From Physocladia obscura (lineage: Eukaryota > Chytridiomycota > Chytridiomycetes > Chytridiales > Chytriomycetaceae): a stretch of DNA of 19,168 bases. The translations under genes were made by a program, and so were the position numbers. The stretch lies in the NCBI GenBank assembly GCA_027596945.1, contig JADGJH010000410.1, forward strand, positions 1-19,168. The letters are read 5' to 3'. Shown one piece after another: positions 8,072 through 16,654 of the stretch; the first letter of the stretch is position 1; every line of letters starts with the position of its first letter. Under the pieces are notes generated by a model. The model was not told the origin of the DNA. It searched no databases and saw only the letters and a program-made list of their open reading frames with translations.

Positions 8072-9256
8072 TCAAATTTTTTTGTCAAATGGAAAAATTC
8101 CAGTTTCACGGAAAGTAACCTGAATAATCTTCTTTGTAATACATTTTTGTGTTTCTACAGCAAGAGGAATCAGCTCCTGACCAAGGTTACCCATGGAACT
8201 ACGCGCAGAGCTGTGCTTCTTGCAAAAAAAGTTGCAAATCTCATTTTTCAAAACTGCAAATATCACATGATCCAATGGTTGTAAGAAGTGGGTAGTGTTG
8301 GGAGGTAACATAAAGCCGTCAATTTCAAGCCTGAAACATTCAGATAACACGTCAAATGTTTTATGAACTCCCAAATCGTCCAAAAGAAGAAACAGTGTAA
8401 TTCCGTGGTGCAAAATCTTCCAAAAATTAGAAAAAGTGCTTAGAACTGGGATCCACTGCTCTTCAGTCAAATAACCAGTCTCACTGAAGGTAAAGACTAC
8501 TGGGGTGGTATCTTGGCTGTGTAATATTGACTGGCTGCCTTCTAATTGCAGATTTCCAAATTTTTGCATGACAATCACATCAACAATGCACTCACCACAT
8601 GCAGTGAGAAACAAAATAAAGCTGGCGTGCTTGCCTCTGGATCCAGTTTGGTCACTGGGATGCTGTACTGCAGTGCTAACAAGTGCTTTTGATTGTGAGT
8701 TATTTTTAAGTTTCAATCTCAGTTCATCGACATTAATAATAAACTGGTGACTGTAGCCCTTCTCAGTGATCCTGCGATCAAAAGCTTTGACCCAGGCCTC
8801 AAACTCAGCTACTGTCATCGGATTTGTTTGTACAAGTGAGATAGCTTTGGTGCATTTGAGCCAGATGCGATCTGTATGGCTTTTGTAAAACTTGTTGTAC
8901 CAGTTAACAGCAGCCCACTCTGAACCTGGCTCACACTCCCTATTCCATCTTTCAACTAAATTGATGAAATGTAAACGAGCCATGGGCTGATGGCACAATG
9001 ATCTGGCTTTCAAAAAGTCAACGAAAGATTCCTCTTCAGCATCCGTGAAGCGCCTTGAGCTAAGGGAACGTCCCCCGGCCTTCTCTTCTCGTCTGTGAGC
9101 TGATTTGATTGCCTCCTTCGACTTGCCTTCAGATTCTGTAACGATTGCTGCAGCTTTATTGACAGAAGAGACTAGGTTGTTGACTTCTTGAAAAACTCGG
9201 CGTCTTTGAGCTTTATCTGGCTGGGTCTTTGCACTGGTGTTGTAAGAGCGCTTCAT
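8072..9256 (-). CDS. Pogo/Tigger-like DDE_1 transposase, catalytic part intact
   Basis: Starting from the ATG at 9256 the frame encodes 394 aa. The N-terminal 60 residues are basic and Ala/Lys/Glu-rich. Residues 69-140 resemble a CENP-B-type HTH (RRFTDAEEESFVDFLKA...WYNKFYKSHTDRIWLK). The DDE_1 core follows: INVDE puts the first catalytic Asp at 177, LLLDDLGVH the second at 293, and LQPLDHVIFAVLK the third at 329. The family usually has Asn after the second Asp; here it is Asp. The core ends with GIFPFDKKI, where such proteins normally continue, but TGA stops it. The enzyme would cut and rejoin DNA at transposon ends. CpG is moderately frequent, so this copy is younger than the relic at 1358-2775, or under selection. 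I found no convincing terminal inverted repeats. It could be a recently dead element or a co-opted gene. Confidence 0.75.
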   Translation of the reverse strand: MKRSYNTSAKTQPDKAQRRRVFQEVNNLVSSVNKAAAIVTESEGKSKEAIKSAHRREEKAGGRSLSSRRFTDAEEESFVDFLKARSLCHQPMARLHFINLVERWNRECEPGSEWAAVNWYNKFYKSHTDRIWLKCTKAISLVQTNPMTVAEFEAWVKAFDRRITEKGYSHQFIINVDELRLKLKNNSQSKALVSTAVQHPSDQTGSRGKHASFILFLTACGECIVDVIVMQKFGNLQLEGSQSILHSQDTTPVVFTFSETGYLTEEQWIPVLSTFSNFWKILHHGITLFLLLDDLGVHKTFDVLSECFRLEIDGFMLPPNTTHFLQPLDHVIFAVLKNEICNFFCKKHSSARSSMGNLGQELIPLAVETQKCITKKIIQVTFRETGIFPFDKKI

Positions 9257-9481
9257 TATCTGTATACAAACTTTGAACTGGATCAAACCACTGGATCTCA
9301 AAATAACTCAAATAAACGCTTTTTTTTTTGGTTTGTTTGGAAATTTTTTGGTCTGATTAGAAACATCACTCATTGCACTGACTTTTTATGGCAAAATTAA
9401 AATTGCTTCTTTTCATAATAATTTAAATTTGCGCAGCAATAAGCGACTAGTTATATTGATACTTCAGCCTTGATTTTTTTT

Positions 9482-9494
9482 TTTATTTTTTATT
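9482..9494 (-). terminator. Paired poly(A) signals of gene B
   Basis: Two overlapping-spaced TTTATT units (9482-9487 and 9489-9494) read as AATAAA on the minus strand, 28 bp and more beyond the gene B stop codon. The surrounding DNA is a long T-rich run. Confidence 0.45.
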
Positions 9495-9521
9495 TTTTAT
9501 CATGCTTTTTTTTTTTCTGAA

Positions 9522-10154
9522 TTATTCATATGTTGCTCGCATTGATTTCATTCGAAAAACCTCCGAATCGTGAGTTAATTTCGATCGAGATTTCGGCGCA
9601 AGCGGCGAAGATGGCGTCACTTCATTCACATAGGTTTTTTCAACCGACATTGTTCGGACTAGTTCGTTTGCTGGGCTTCCCGTGCGGTCAATTGCACTAC
9701 CAGTATCTGAAGACACTGAGAATGAGGAGAATATCGAATCGGCGCGTTTGAATGGCCAAGAAATAAAGCGCGAATCCGGTTCTTTTTGAGTAGATATCAA
9801 GGCTTGGGATGTACTGGCTGTGCTGTTTTGAATTATGTCGGCGGGGCCAGTAGTTGCAGGATCTGAATGTGGTGATGAGTTTGCACTCCGTAACTGGGCA
9901 TAATCTTGCGCAATGCCAATATTTTGCAGTAAAATATGAGATTTAGCCTTCGGTATCTTATTGTTGGTATTGTTGCTGTAATTAGCGACGTTGGTACGAT
10001 TATTGCCTCTCGAATTGTTGTTGCTGCTTCGTGCTTTCAGCTTTGCACGCCATATGAACGCCAATATCAGCGCCACGCACAGTGCTGCAAATGCCGCCGC
10101 ACCGACACCAACTCCCAGATACATTAACGTTCTCCTGTCAACACCCATGCTCAT
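9522..10154 (-). CDS. Gene B: single-pass membrane protein, paralogue-like to gene A
   Basis: An intronless frame of 210 aa. A short N-terminus (MSMGVDRRT) precedes a membrane helix at about residues 12-34, rich in Gly/Ala/Val/Leu, ending in FIWRAKLKARS, a basic stop-transfer. The remainder is Asn/Ser/Thr-rich (NNNSRGNNRTN near 45-55) and probably disordered and cytosolic. The motif FISWPF is at 130-135, followed by a Ser-rich stretch and VEKTYVNEVTPSS at 171-183. These match gene A in order and spacing: Trp of IWR to Trp of WPF is 98 residues here and 99 in A. The tail has several Ser-Pro and basic-Ser sites that could be phosphorylated. The start is the first ATG after an upstream in-frame stop. 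Gene C lies 83 bp upstream on the same strand. No known domain; function unknown. Confidence 0.7.
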   Translation of the reverse strand: MSMGVDRRTLMYLGVGVGAAAFAALCVALILAFIWRAKLKARSSNNNSRGNNRTNVANYSNNTNNKIPKAKSHILLQNIGIAQDYAQLRSANSSPHSDPATTGPADIIQNSTASTSQALISTQKEPDSRFISWPFKRADSIFSSFSVSSDTGSAIDRTGSPANELVRTMSVEKTYVNEVTPSSPLAPKSRSKLTHDSEVFRMKSMRATYE

Positions 10155-10237
10155 TTTTCTGGTTGTTTCAAATTGAATTCCAAAAAAGTTTGTTGAACCC
10201 CCTTTTCGCAGAAAACAATAATGAAAGCTTCAAAATA

Positions 10238-11338
10238 TCAAAAAATTCTTCCGTTCAAAGCAGCCGAAAACGTTCCTTCTACATCATCACATCTTCCGTC
10301 GTTTTCTTGAAAACTTGTAATTTTACTTACACTAGCATCAGAGAGATCCATCACCACATCTTCATTAGCAAGTATGTACCGTGTTTCCGGAACAGTCGAC
10401 AAAGCGCGATAGTATGGATGACGGCGCCTTGCACGTGCATCACCATCGTCACGCAAAACTGGGTGCCGTGAGAGACATGTTCGTGGAACAAGTCCCGTCG
10501 ATACCATGCTGGCACTATGCAAGTAATTGCTGCTATTATTGTTATTGCCGATTTTTAGGCGCGCGTATAATTGCTGGTCATTCTTTCTAATTCGCTGTCG
10601 ATGAATTGTGGATGTCAAAGGTACTGTACTTGAGAATTTCGTCGGAGGGGGACTAGCATCATCACACATGGACAAAGCCATCATACTGTTTTTAATTGCA
10701 TCCATAACAGCAGAAGCAGGTGTCATGGAAATTGCAGGAATGGAAGAATATTGCGGTGGTGTAGAAGGTGTGGGGGTGGTTTTTTTGGAATCAAATAATG
10801 CGCGCTTTGCAATATTTTTGGAGCTCAACGACACAATATATTCGCCCATATCTGATTTATTCGAGGAGACAGATACTGGAGAGATTATATCAAGTGACAG
10901 AAGTGACATAGTTTTGTACGTATTTGCAAAAGAGAACTCCTGAACATTGCCCTTCTTCAAGTCGGCTTCGAATGGAAGATTTTGCATGGGAAGAATTTCT
11001 GGTGTTGAAAATGGCGCTGCTGTTGGACAAATTTCGGTTGGAGCTGTGGAAAGAGCTGCAATTAGGTCGCTTAAATTTGTATCAATTTCCGAGTCTTCCG
11101 GCTGCAGTTTGTTTGAGCGTGGCGATGGACTTGCCAGAAGCGGAATACGGAACGGAATCTCAGCAAAATCAAACGCGCTCATTACCGATGTTGTTTGCGT
11201 TTGTGTTTGCACAGCTGTTTCGGCGCGTCTGAATTTCGGTTTCTTCAGCGCCGAATCATTTGCTACCACAGGGATACTCAGCGCCGGCGCGTACCACAAA
11301 CTTTGTGTATTTGTGGATGATCCTTGTTCTATTTCCAT
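10238..11338 (-). CDS. Gene C: Ser/Thr/Pro-rich, largely disordered protein
   Basis: A frame of 366 aa from the ATG at 11338 with no domain I recognise. Most of it is low in aromatic residues and rich in Ser, Thr, Pro and Ala, with proline-directed sites such as ASPSPRSNK, TPTPSTPPQY and DASPPPTKF and a QTQTQT run near residue 45. The C-terminal quarter is less repetitive, with a basic run ARARRRHP and then ALSTVPETRYILANEDVV, and may hold a short folded or binding segment. CpG is frequent, supporting a host gene. A strong donor-like GTAAGT sits at 10330-10325, so the last 30 or so residues may be replaced by a spliced end. The stop is only 83 bp from the gene B start, and there is no AATAAA between. 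A regulatory or scaffold role is possible but not shown. Confidence 0.6.
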   Translation of the reverse strand: MEIEQGSSTNTQSLWYAPALSIPVVANDSALKKPKFRRAETAVQTQTQTTSVMSAFDFAEIPFRIPLLASPSPRSNKLQPEDSEIDTNLSDLIAALSTAPTEICPTAAPFSTPEILPMQNLPFEADLKKGNVQEFSFANTYKTMSLLSLDIISPVSVSSNKSDMGEYIVSLSSKNIAKRALFDSKKTTPTPSTPPQYSSIPAISMTPASAVMDAIKNSMMALSMCDDASPPPTKFSSTVPLTSTIHRQRIRKNDQQLYARLKIGNNNNSSNYLHSASMVSTGLVPRTCLSRHPVLRDDGDARARRRHPYYRALSTVPETRYILANEDVVMDLSDASVSKITSFQENDGRCDDVEGTFSAALNGRIF

Positions 11339-11344
11339 AGCTAT

Positions 11345-11840
11345 CTGTTACAGTGACATGAATCAGTTTCTGTGGTTGTTGGCTGGGTGGCTCACCTTTA
11401 TTTTTGGAAATGTTTTGCAACCAATTTGAAATGTTTAAAAAACAAGCTTTATCTTGCCTCTCAGTCTGATTTTTTAAGTTAAGAAAAATCAAAAGAAAAA
11501 TCTGTCAAGTTTAAGTTTAATTTTACCGAATAGGTTCTTTATTTTGTGATAGTAAAGTTGTAGGTGCTATCAAATACGGTTTGAAAGTGCTTTTCAATCT
11601 TCCTTCCAAACTGAGTACACCTTTTCAACAGTTTGCGACAATCTAGCCAATTTGAATTCTTAGAAATTGGTTCTGATTTACATTCACAAAGAGCTCAATG
11701 AGAATTTGCAAACTGTGCATGAACAAAACTTTGGTAATATTCAACAGAAGAAAATCAGGTAAGATTCTCACATAAATGAGCTGGCTGTGAGAGGATGTGA
11801 TTGACCCAAAGACCTCATGAAGCTTCCCTTGCACTGAGCA
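11345..11840. other. Intergenic stretch upstream of gene C, CpG-poor
   Basis: About 500 bp with three CpG. A minus-strand frame at 11643-11834 reads QGKLHEVFGSITSSHSQLIYVRI. This looks protein-like and distantly recalls the GKVxEVFGPV start of GAR1/NAF1-type domains, but the rest does not follow and I do not claim it. The part next to 11340 should contain the gene C promoter; no defined element is recognised. Confidence 0.3.
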
Positions 11841-11849
11841 TATTCTTAT

Positions 11850-11990
11850 GCGTTTTTTATCTGCACTCAGAAGTGGCTTTCACTTGATTTGCCTCTTCAG
11901 ATAACAGTAACTTTTCTTCAATTTTGCGTAAGCCCTCCATATTAGTGAGCTCAATGCGTTCGATCAATTTTGGGCCCCAAGCATTGATTC
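11850..11990 (-). other. Orphan CpG-containing coding-like segment on the minus strand
   Basis: The minus strand encodes AWGPKLIERIELTNMEGLRK, then a Glu/Lys-rich helix, and stops at TGA/TAA-type codons on both sides. An ATG-initiated small frame (ending with TAA near 11859) would give 27 aa beginning MEGLRKIEEKLL. Several CpG are present (ATCGAACGCA, TTACGC), as in host genes and unlike transposon DNA. No acceptor AG fits the open part, so it may be a broken exon or chance. It lies just beyond the gene D stop. Confidence 0.25.
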
Positions 11991-12064
11991 ATCATTGTAA
12001 AAAGTTACAAGAGGCAATAGCGTTTATGCACAAAGAAGCAGAAAAATTCAGCCAAGATTCTAGC

Positions 12065-12600
12065 TCAATTATGATCAATTTTCCACCACTCTTCATCAAA
12101 ATCTTGAGTCAACTCTGTGTCATTTTTATATTGGTTAATCCAGCCCTTAATCCCTGCTGCAAGAATAACTGCACGCGATGTTTTGATATTTTTTGCATCC
12201 AACGCATCCTGATACCATCCAGCGCATCTTGGTCCACGTCCGATTTTGAATTCAGAAAGTGATGATGAGTTACAAAAGAAAAAGATTATAGGAATAGTCG
12301 AGTATTTCGCAACAAATTCGTCAAGCTGCAAGTAGAAAGTCTGAGCGTGCACATTTATTGCTCCTTTTACAGTTCCGCCGCCGAAGTCTGTACGACGCAC
12401 ATCTGTTGTTGCGTTAGCTAAGCAAATTTGATCACCTATTAACGTCACCTACCAACGACCAGAAAGTCTGCTCCATTTTTGAGTGTCGATTCATGCATTA
12501 ACGCGGCTACCTTATCCCGCGGCCATCGTTCAAGAGAATGCGTTGATGCGGGTGTGGGAAAGTCATCCCACCAGTTTTTATCACCATTTGTTTCAGCCAT
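12065..12600 (-). CDS. Gene D: rhodanese/CDC25-like protein with one 50-nt intron
   Basis: Exon 1 is 12600-12453, the intron 12452-12403 (GTAGGT...GCTAACGCAACAACAG, a textbook fungal branch site) and exon 2 12402-12065, giving 161 aa. The join rebuilds FLVVDVRRTDFGGGTVKGAI, the start of a fungal rhodanese domain of the CDC25/arsenate-reductase-like type. These small single-domain proteins act as phosphatases, arsenate reductases or sulfur carriers. The catalytic loop begins with Cys93 (FFFCNSSS) and ends GRGPRCAGWYQD. Between Cys93 and Arg105 there are 11 residues, where the family has 5: an insertion of about six (LSEFKI), an exact multiple of 3 nt and without splice sites. This would distort the anion-binding loop. 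IKGWINQY near residue 135 is the usual late rhodanese motif. The gene diverges from GRC3 with 29 bp between the ATGs. Confidence 0.8.
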
Positions 12601-12629
12601 CTGATTTTTTTTTCTTTTTTTCAAAGTGC
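12601..12629. promoter_or_regulatory. 29-bp space between divergent start codons of D and GRC3
   Basis: Only 29 bp separate the ATG of gene D (minus) and that of GRC3 (plus). It is mostly a T-rich run on the plus strand, that is, A-rich on the strand read into gene D. No room exists for two separate promoters and leaders, so the 5' ends must overlap each other's coding regions, or the leaders are extremely short. Shared control of the two genes is likely. Confidence 0.55.
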
Positions 12630-15181
12630 ATGAGTTCTGTGAATCAGTTTGAAGTCTTGCGTCAAGTGGCAAAGGCAAACAAACGCAAAGCGTTAGCCGA
12701 AAAAGAAAAAGAGCGCGCAAAAAAAGTCGAAAGAAAGCAAGAATTTCTGCGTGAAACTGCAGCGAAAGCAAAAAAACCAGTTCAATCCACCTTAATTACG
12801 GAGGCGATTGCAGGACCCGTTACGATTGCCCCCAAAGAACCGCAATTATCGCTTCCCGCAACGGTAAATACCGGTTTCCAGCAATTCAAGCCGTCGCAGT
12901 ATAACACGCGTTCAAATAAGGAAAACTTGACAATTATTGCTATGTGCGCTGGCGAGGTATGAACTTTCCAGTTCGAAAACGTTACCAGCAAATCGATGTC
13001 GAAGTTAATATATAAAATTTATAGACTTTGCCGTTCCATGGAACAGTCCTTGTTTGCCCCTTGGTTGGAACATTTACAGTCAACGGATTTCTCTTCAAAC
13101 CACACGATAATGTGCAAAAAGAATTCGAACCCGCAAAAAAATTCGCGAAGTCATCCAAATCTTCAAGGACTCCACTCCGTTTTTATCCGTGTTTTTCACC
13201 GAAAACGTCGTCATTTTTGGTTATCGAGGCCTCAAAATCGAATAACTGCGAAGAAGGACGCGTCGAACAAGCTCTTCAACAGCAAAGTGACTATTTTGGA
13301 AATAATGACGTAACAATTTTGGACTCGTTGAAACACCTGTTTGAAAAATTATCGGATGAATCAAAAAAACTGCCAACAATCGTTGCTCTAAAGTCATTTG
13401 CATATAGCGGATTAGATCAAATTCAGAGACGCTTGCCTTTTTTTAAAGATTTATTTGAGCCTGTTTGTGTCAAATTTTTTGTTGTTTTTTACTCTAATGA
13501 TGTTATTTGTTTTTATAGTATGTTCCATTAAATTCCAGAGAATTAACGGAAGATAACTTGAATATCGACGGATTTCATCCAGTGCTCGCTCAAATTGCAC
13601 AAACTTCACAAAATAGTCAGCATCCCCAATTGTTTTTCCCTCCAAGTTGGTATTCAACTGTGTTCCAAGCTGTTTCCCACAATCAAACCCCAGTCATTTG
13701 TGTCGTCGGAAGCAAGGGTCTTGGCAAATCTACAATGGGGAGATTTGTCGTTAACCAGCTTTTTTCAAAGTTAGTTGATTTGTCACCGTTTTTTTCCCCT
13801 CCATTTTATCATCTGTATGCTCATGTTTAACACAGACACAAAAAAATTGCGTTCATGGATTGCGATCTGGGACAACCGGAATTGACTTTGACTGGTCAAG
13901 TTTCCATTCATATGCTGAATGACCCTCTACTTGGCCCTTCGTTCACCAATTTGAAACATCCGCTGTTCAGTTGCTTTATGGGAGCAACCACTCCGAAAAA
14001 CGATCCTGATTTTTATAGCGCGTGTATTGTGCAACTTTGGGACGTTTATAGGGCTCAAATTAGACCGGATGTTCCTTTGGTGATAAATACAGATGGATGG
14101 GTTAGAGGTAAATTGATATTGTTATTTTAATTTTAATTTTAATTGCGTTTAGGCTTAGGATTTGATCTTCTTATGCACTCACTGAAGCACATTCGACCGA
14201 CCCACGTTTTGCAAATGTGTGTTCCTGATTTTTCTCCGTTTGCAGGAGCCAGGAATATTAAAGATGATCTATCAGAGCTATTAAACGGAGATTCAAATCT
14301 CTCTCATGTAGAAGTTTTGAAAGTCAACGGTTATGAAAACGTTAAGTAAGGAACACAAGTGTGATTGGAGAAGTAGAGAAGTTTATTATAAAAAAAAAAT
14401 CAAATCTTAATAGGCAGGCAAAGTATTTACCCGCAGTGATGCGGGATCTCGGGATAGTTGTTTATTTTGCTCAGCGAAAGACTAATCCGGCCGAACCTAT
14501 AGTAGTAACTCATTTAAATGAACCAAAAAATGCGATTTGGGAGTGGTCAGGCGTCCCGGCAGCAATTCCTTATAGCATTCCATGGAAAGTTGTTAAATTG
14601 AGGTTCTTGAATGTTGAGGTTGAATTCTTTTTCATATTTTATATATATTTTTTTAAAGCTTTCCCCTTATTTACGCGCGAAGATTCCTCCAAGTCAATCC
14701 CTTGTTGCTTTAAACGGTAGCATAGTTGGACTCGTCGTAGATACACTGAAATATCGAAAATTCGTTGACAGCTCTGTTGAACGTCCATCAGATTGCATAG
14801 ATATTTCAATTATACCGTCCGATATTGAAATTCACCCGCGGTTTCAAAACTGTGTTGGTTTTGGAGTGATTCGTGGAATTGATATAGCCCGAAAACTTTT
14901 TTATATTGTCACACCAACGCCGTTCGTGCAGCTTTCTGGAGTGAATTTAATTGTTCGTGGTAGCTTTGATGTAAATATGCCAACTAGCATGTTTATCGAC
15001 GGATTTGAGGTATTTCATTCATTTTTATTGTGAATCACTTTAATCATTTTATTTTCAAACCAATAAGAACGATCGAACAAACTTGCCATATATAACCTAT
15101 ACTCCAAACGAAGGTATTGGAGCAATGGCAAAACGAACAAGAACTAAGCTTCTTCGGAAGAAATTTATTAGCTCGAAATAA
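12630..15181 (+). CDS. GRC3: GRC3/NOL9-type polynucleotide 5'-hydroxyl kinase (eight exons)
   Basis: Introns: 12957-13024, 13463-13518, 13770-13835, 14108-14152, 14346-14413, 14619-14658, 15010-15067 (40-68 nt). All phases fit; the exons sum to 2151 nt, or 716 aa, close to human NOL9 (about 700) and yeast Grc3 (about 630). The family phosphorylates the 5'-OH of RNA and, with the nuclease Las1, processes the ITS2 spacer of pre-rRNA in the nucleolus. Visible: a basic coiled N-terminus (15-50); an N-terminal beta domain around the first junction (AGE-TLPFHG...GTFTVNGFLF); Walker A GSKGLGKST at 319-327; DCDLGQPE at 347-354 (Walker B-like); NTDGWVRGLG, where relatives usually have TPGW; ALNGSIVGLVVDT; and the C-terminal end LPYITYTPNEGIGAM. 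The last donors (GTTGAA, GTTTGT) are weak but fixed by frame. CpG-rich, no defects seen. Start chosen as the first ATG before the basic region. Confidence 0.9.
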
Positions 15182-15192
15182 ACAAACTATAT

Positions 15193-15198
15193 AATAAA
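15193..15198 (+). terminator. Poly(A) signal AATAAA of GRC3
   Basis: A perfect AATAAA begins 12 bp after the GRC3 stop codon. CpG density falls to background shortly after, marking the edge of the gene block. Confidence 0.5.
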
Positions 15199-15229
15199 GT
15201 TATTTATCTCATTGACCAGCTCCAGAACT

Positions 15230-16650
15230 AGCTTCACCAATTTGCTTCTTTGTAAGTAATAAATAAATACAATGTTGACTTGGCAGAAAACGACTATTCC
15301 TGCTCGTAACTTCTTCCCGTGAACACTGAAGATAAGGAATGATATTTTATTCAACTGGAATTTTTTGGTAATTACAGGGAAGATATGAGTAATAAGCATT
15401 GGGCACCTTATAACGCCATTTTATGTCAGTAAGATTTAACTCAATGGCTTATTAGTAATATTGGAGAGTAACTGTAAATTTTTCTATCTCAGTATTTTGT
15501 ATTGGTAATAGAATCCAATTGTAAATTTGATTCTAATTGCAAAAAGACCTGGCAAAATTTTTGTCCAAATTCACTTAAGGTGTACTCTTTTTTGTGCATC
15601 CCATAATGATATCCTCCAAGTATTTTATGGTCATTGTAAAAAGTTGCCACATCTATGAAAATTTTTGTTATATTTCATTCAGAACCTGATACTGACCATG
15701 CATTTTTTCTGCTTTGCCAATACAAAACAATTGGATTTTGAGTAAGGTCAGGAGTTTTTAGGAAAGGGTTGTCAGCACTACACCAATGATTATTGTTGCA
15801 GAATCCAATTTAGCAAATTTGTACATAAATATTTCCACTAATCTTCTGCAAAATTCAACTGTTTGTAATTTCAGCTCTCAAGTACAAACTTTGAGTCTAC
15901 CAAAATAATGATGGAAATAGTGAAGAAGACTGACCTCAACTAAATAATTTACCGCTACTTACTGATGAAAACAATGATTTAGAAGTCTAGGTGAGTCAAA
16001 CAACTACTGAAATAAGGAAACAAGAATATAATCACTAATTAAGCAGCATCTGCAACTTTGTTTTAATGCTCTCAATAAATGATATCATGTGTCAGAAGAT
16101 AATTTAATTTTGGCTGCCAAGAATCATACAAAAAGCAAATTCATAATATTTGAATCAAAATTAATGAAGAGATTAAAGCAGCTTTTTGATTTCTCCAAAA
16201 CCAGCAATGGTATTTAAGGAAAGCTTAAAATTTATGCCATCAAATCCAAAATCATTTTGTATTCCACATGTTCAGTTTCTTTAAGATTATCAGAATTTTG
16301 CTGATTTGCTTTTTTGCAGCAACAATAAATGTAAGTGTTATCAAAGAAATCAACAAATGGCATTTTGCCACTGATATTCACAGATTTACTTCCTGTTACA
16401 AGTAAGGTAAGTTTTCTACTTTTGAAGAAAATAATAATTTATGCTTCAAATAATTAAAGTTAAAAGTGAAAATATTGGTGCTTTGAGTGTAAGAGAGAAT
16501 GGTACTCTGGGACACTAAATATGATACAATATATTCCATATGAAGTTCAAAATAGATTAAAGCAATATTTAGCAGCAGATCTGGAATGGACCAAGAATTG
16601 ATTGAAGATATGAACATTGATATCAAAGCTGGTCTAAATGCTGCCTGCAA
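15230..16650. other. CpG-poor transposon-like DNA, no intact gene
   Basis: About 1.4 kb with very few CpG after 15420. On the minus strand, about 15560-15800 reads as a broken protein with FIDVATFYNDHKILGGYHYG and, upstream of a stop, QNPIVLYWQSRKNAW. It looks like decayed coding DNA, but I cannot name the family. Frames elsewhere are short. No RNA gene is recognised. Confidence 0.4.
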
Positions 16651-16654
16651 TGTT

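Noticed and set aside
7941..8284. Plus-strand frames opposite the transposase
   Set aside because: They are shadows of the transposase frame, without protein-like composition of their own.
9421..9470. Terminal inverted repeat of the transposase at 8072-9256
   Set aside because: I compared the reverse complement of about 9301-9520 with 7440-7550 and saw only AT-rich similarity. No TA-flanked pair could be fixed.
10608..11429. Plus-strand open frames of 100-160 codons across gene C
   Set aside because: They are antisense to the Ser/Thr-rich gene C, whose composition keeps the opposite strand open. None has a motif or its own splice or start context.
11643..11834. GKLHEVFGSI on the minus strand as a GAR1/NAF1 homologue
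   Set aside because: Only about eight residues agree and the rest is hydrophobic noise of AT-rich DNA. No CpG and no flanking exon.
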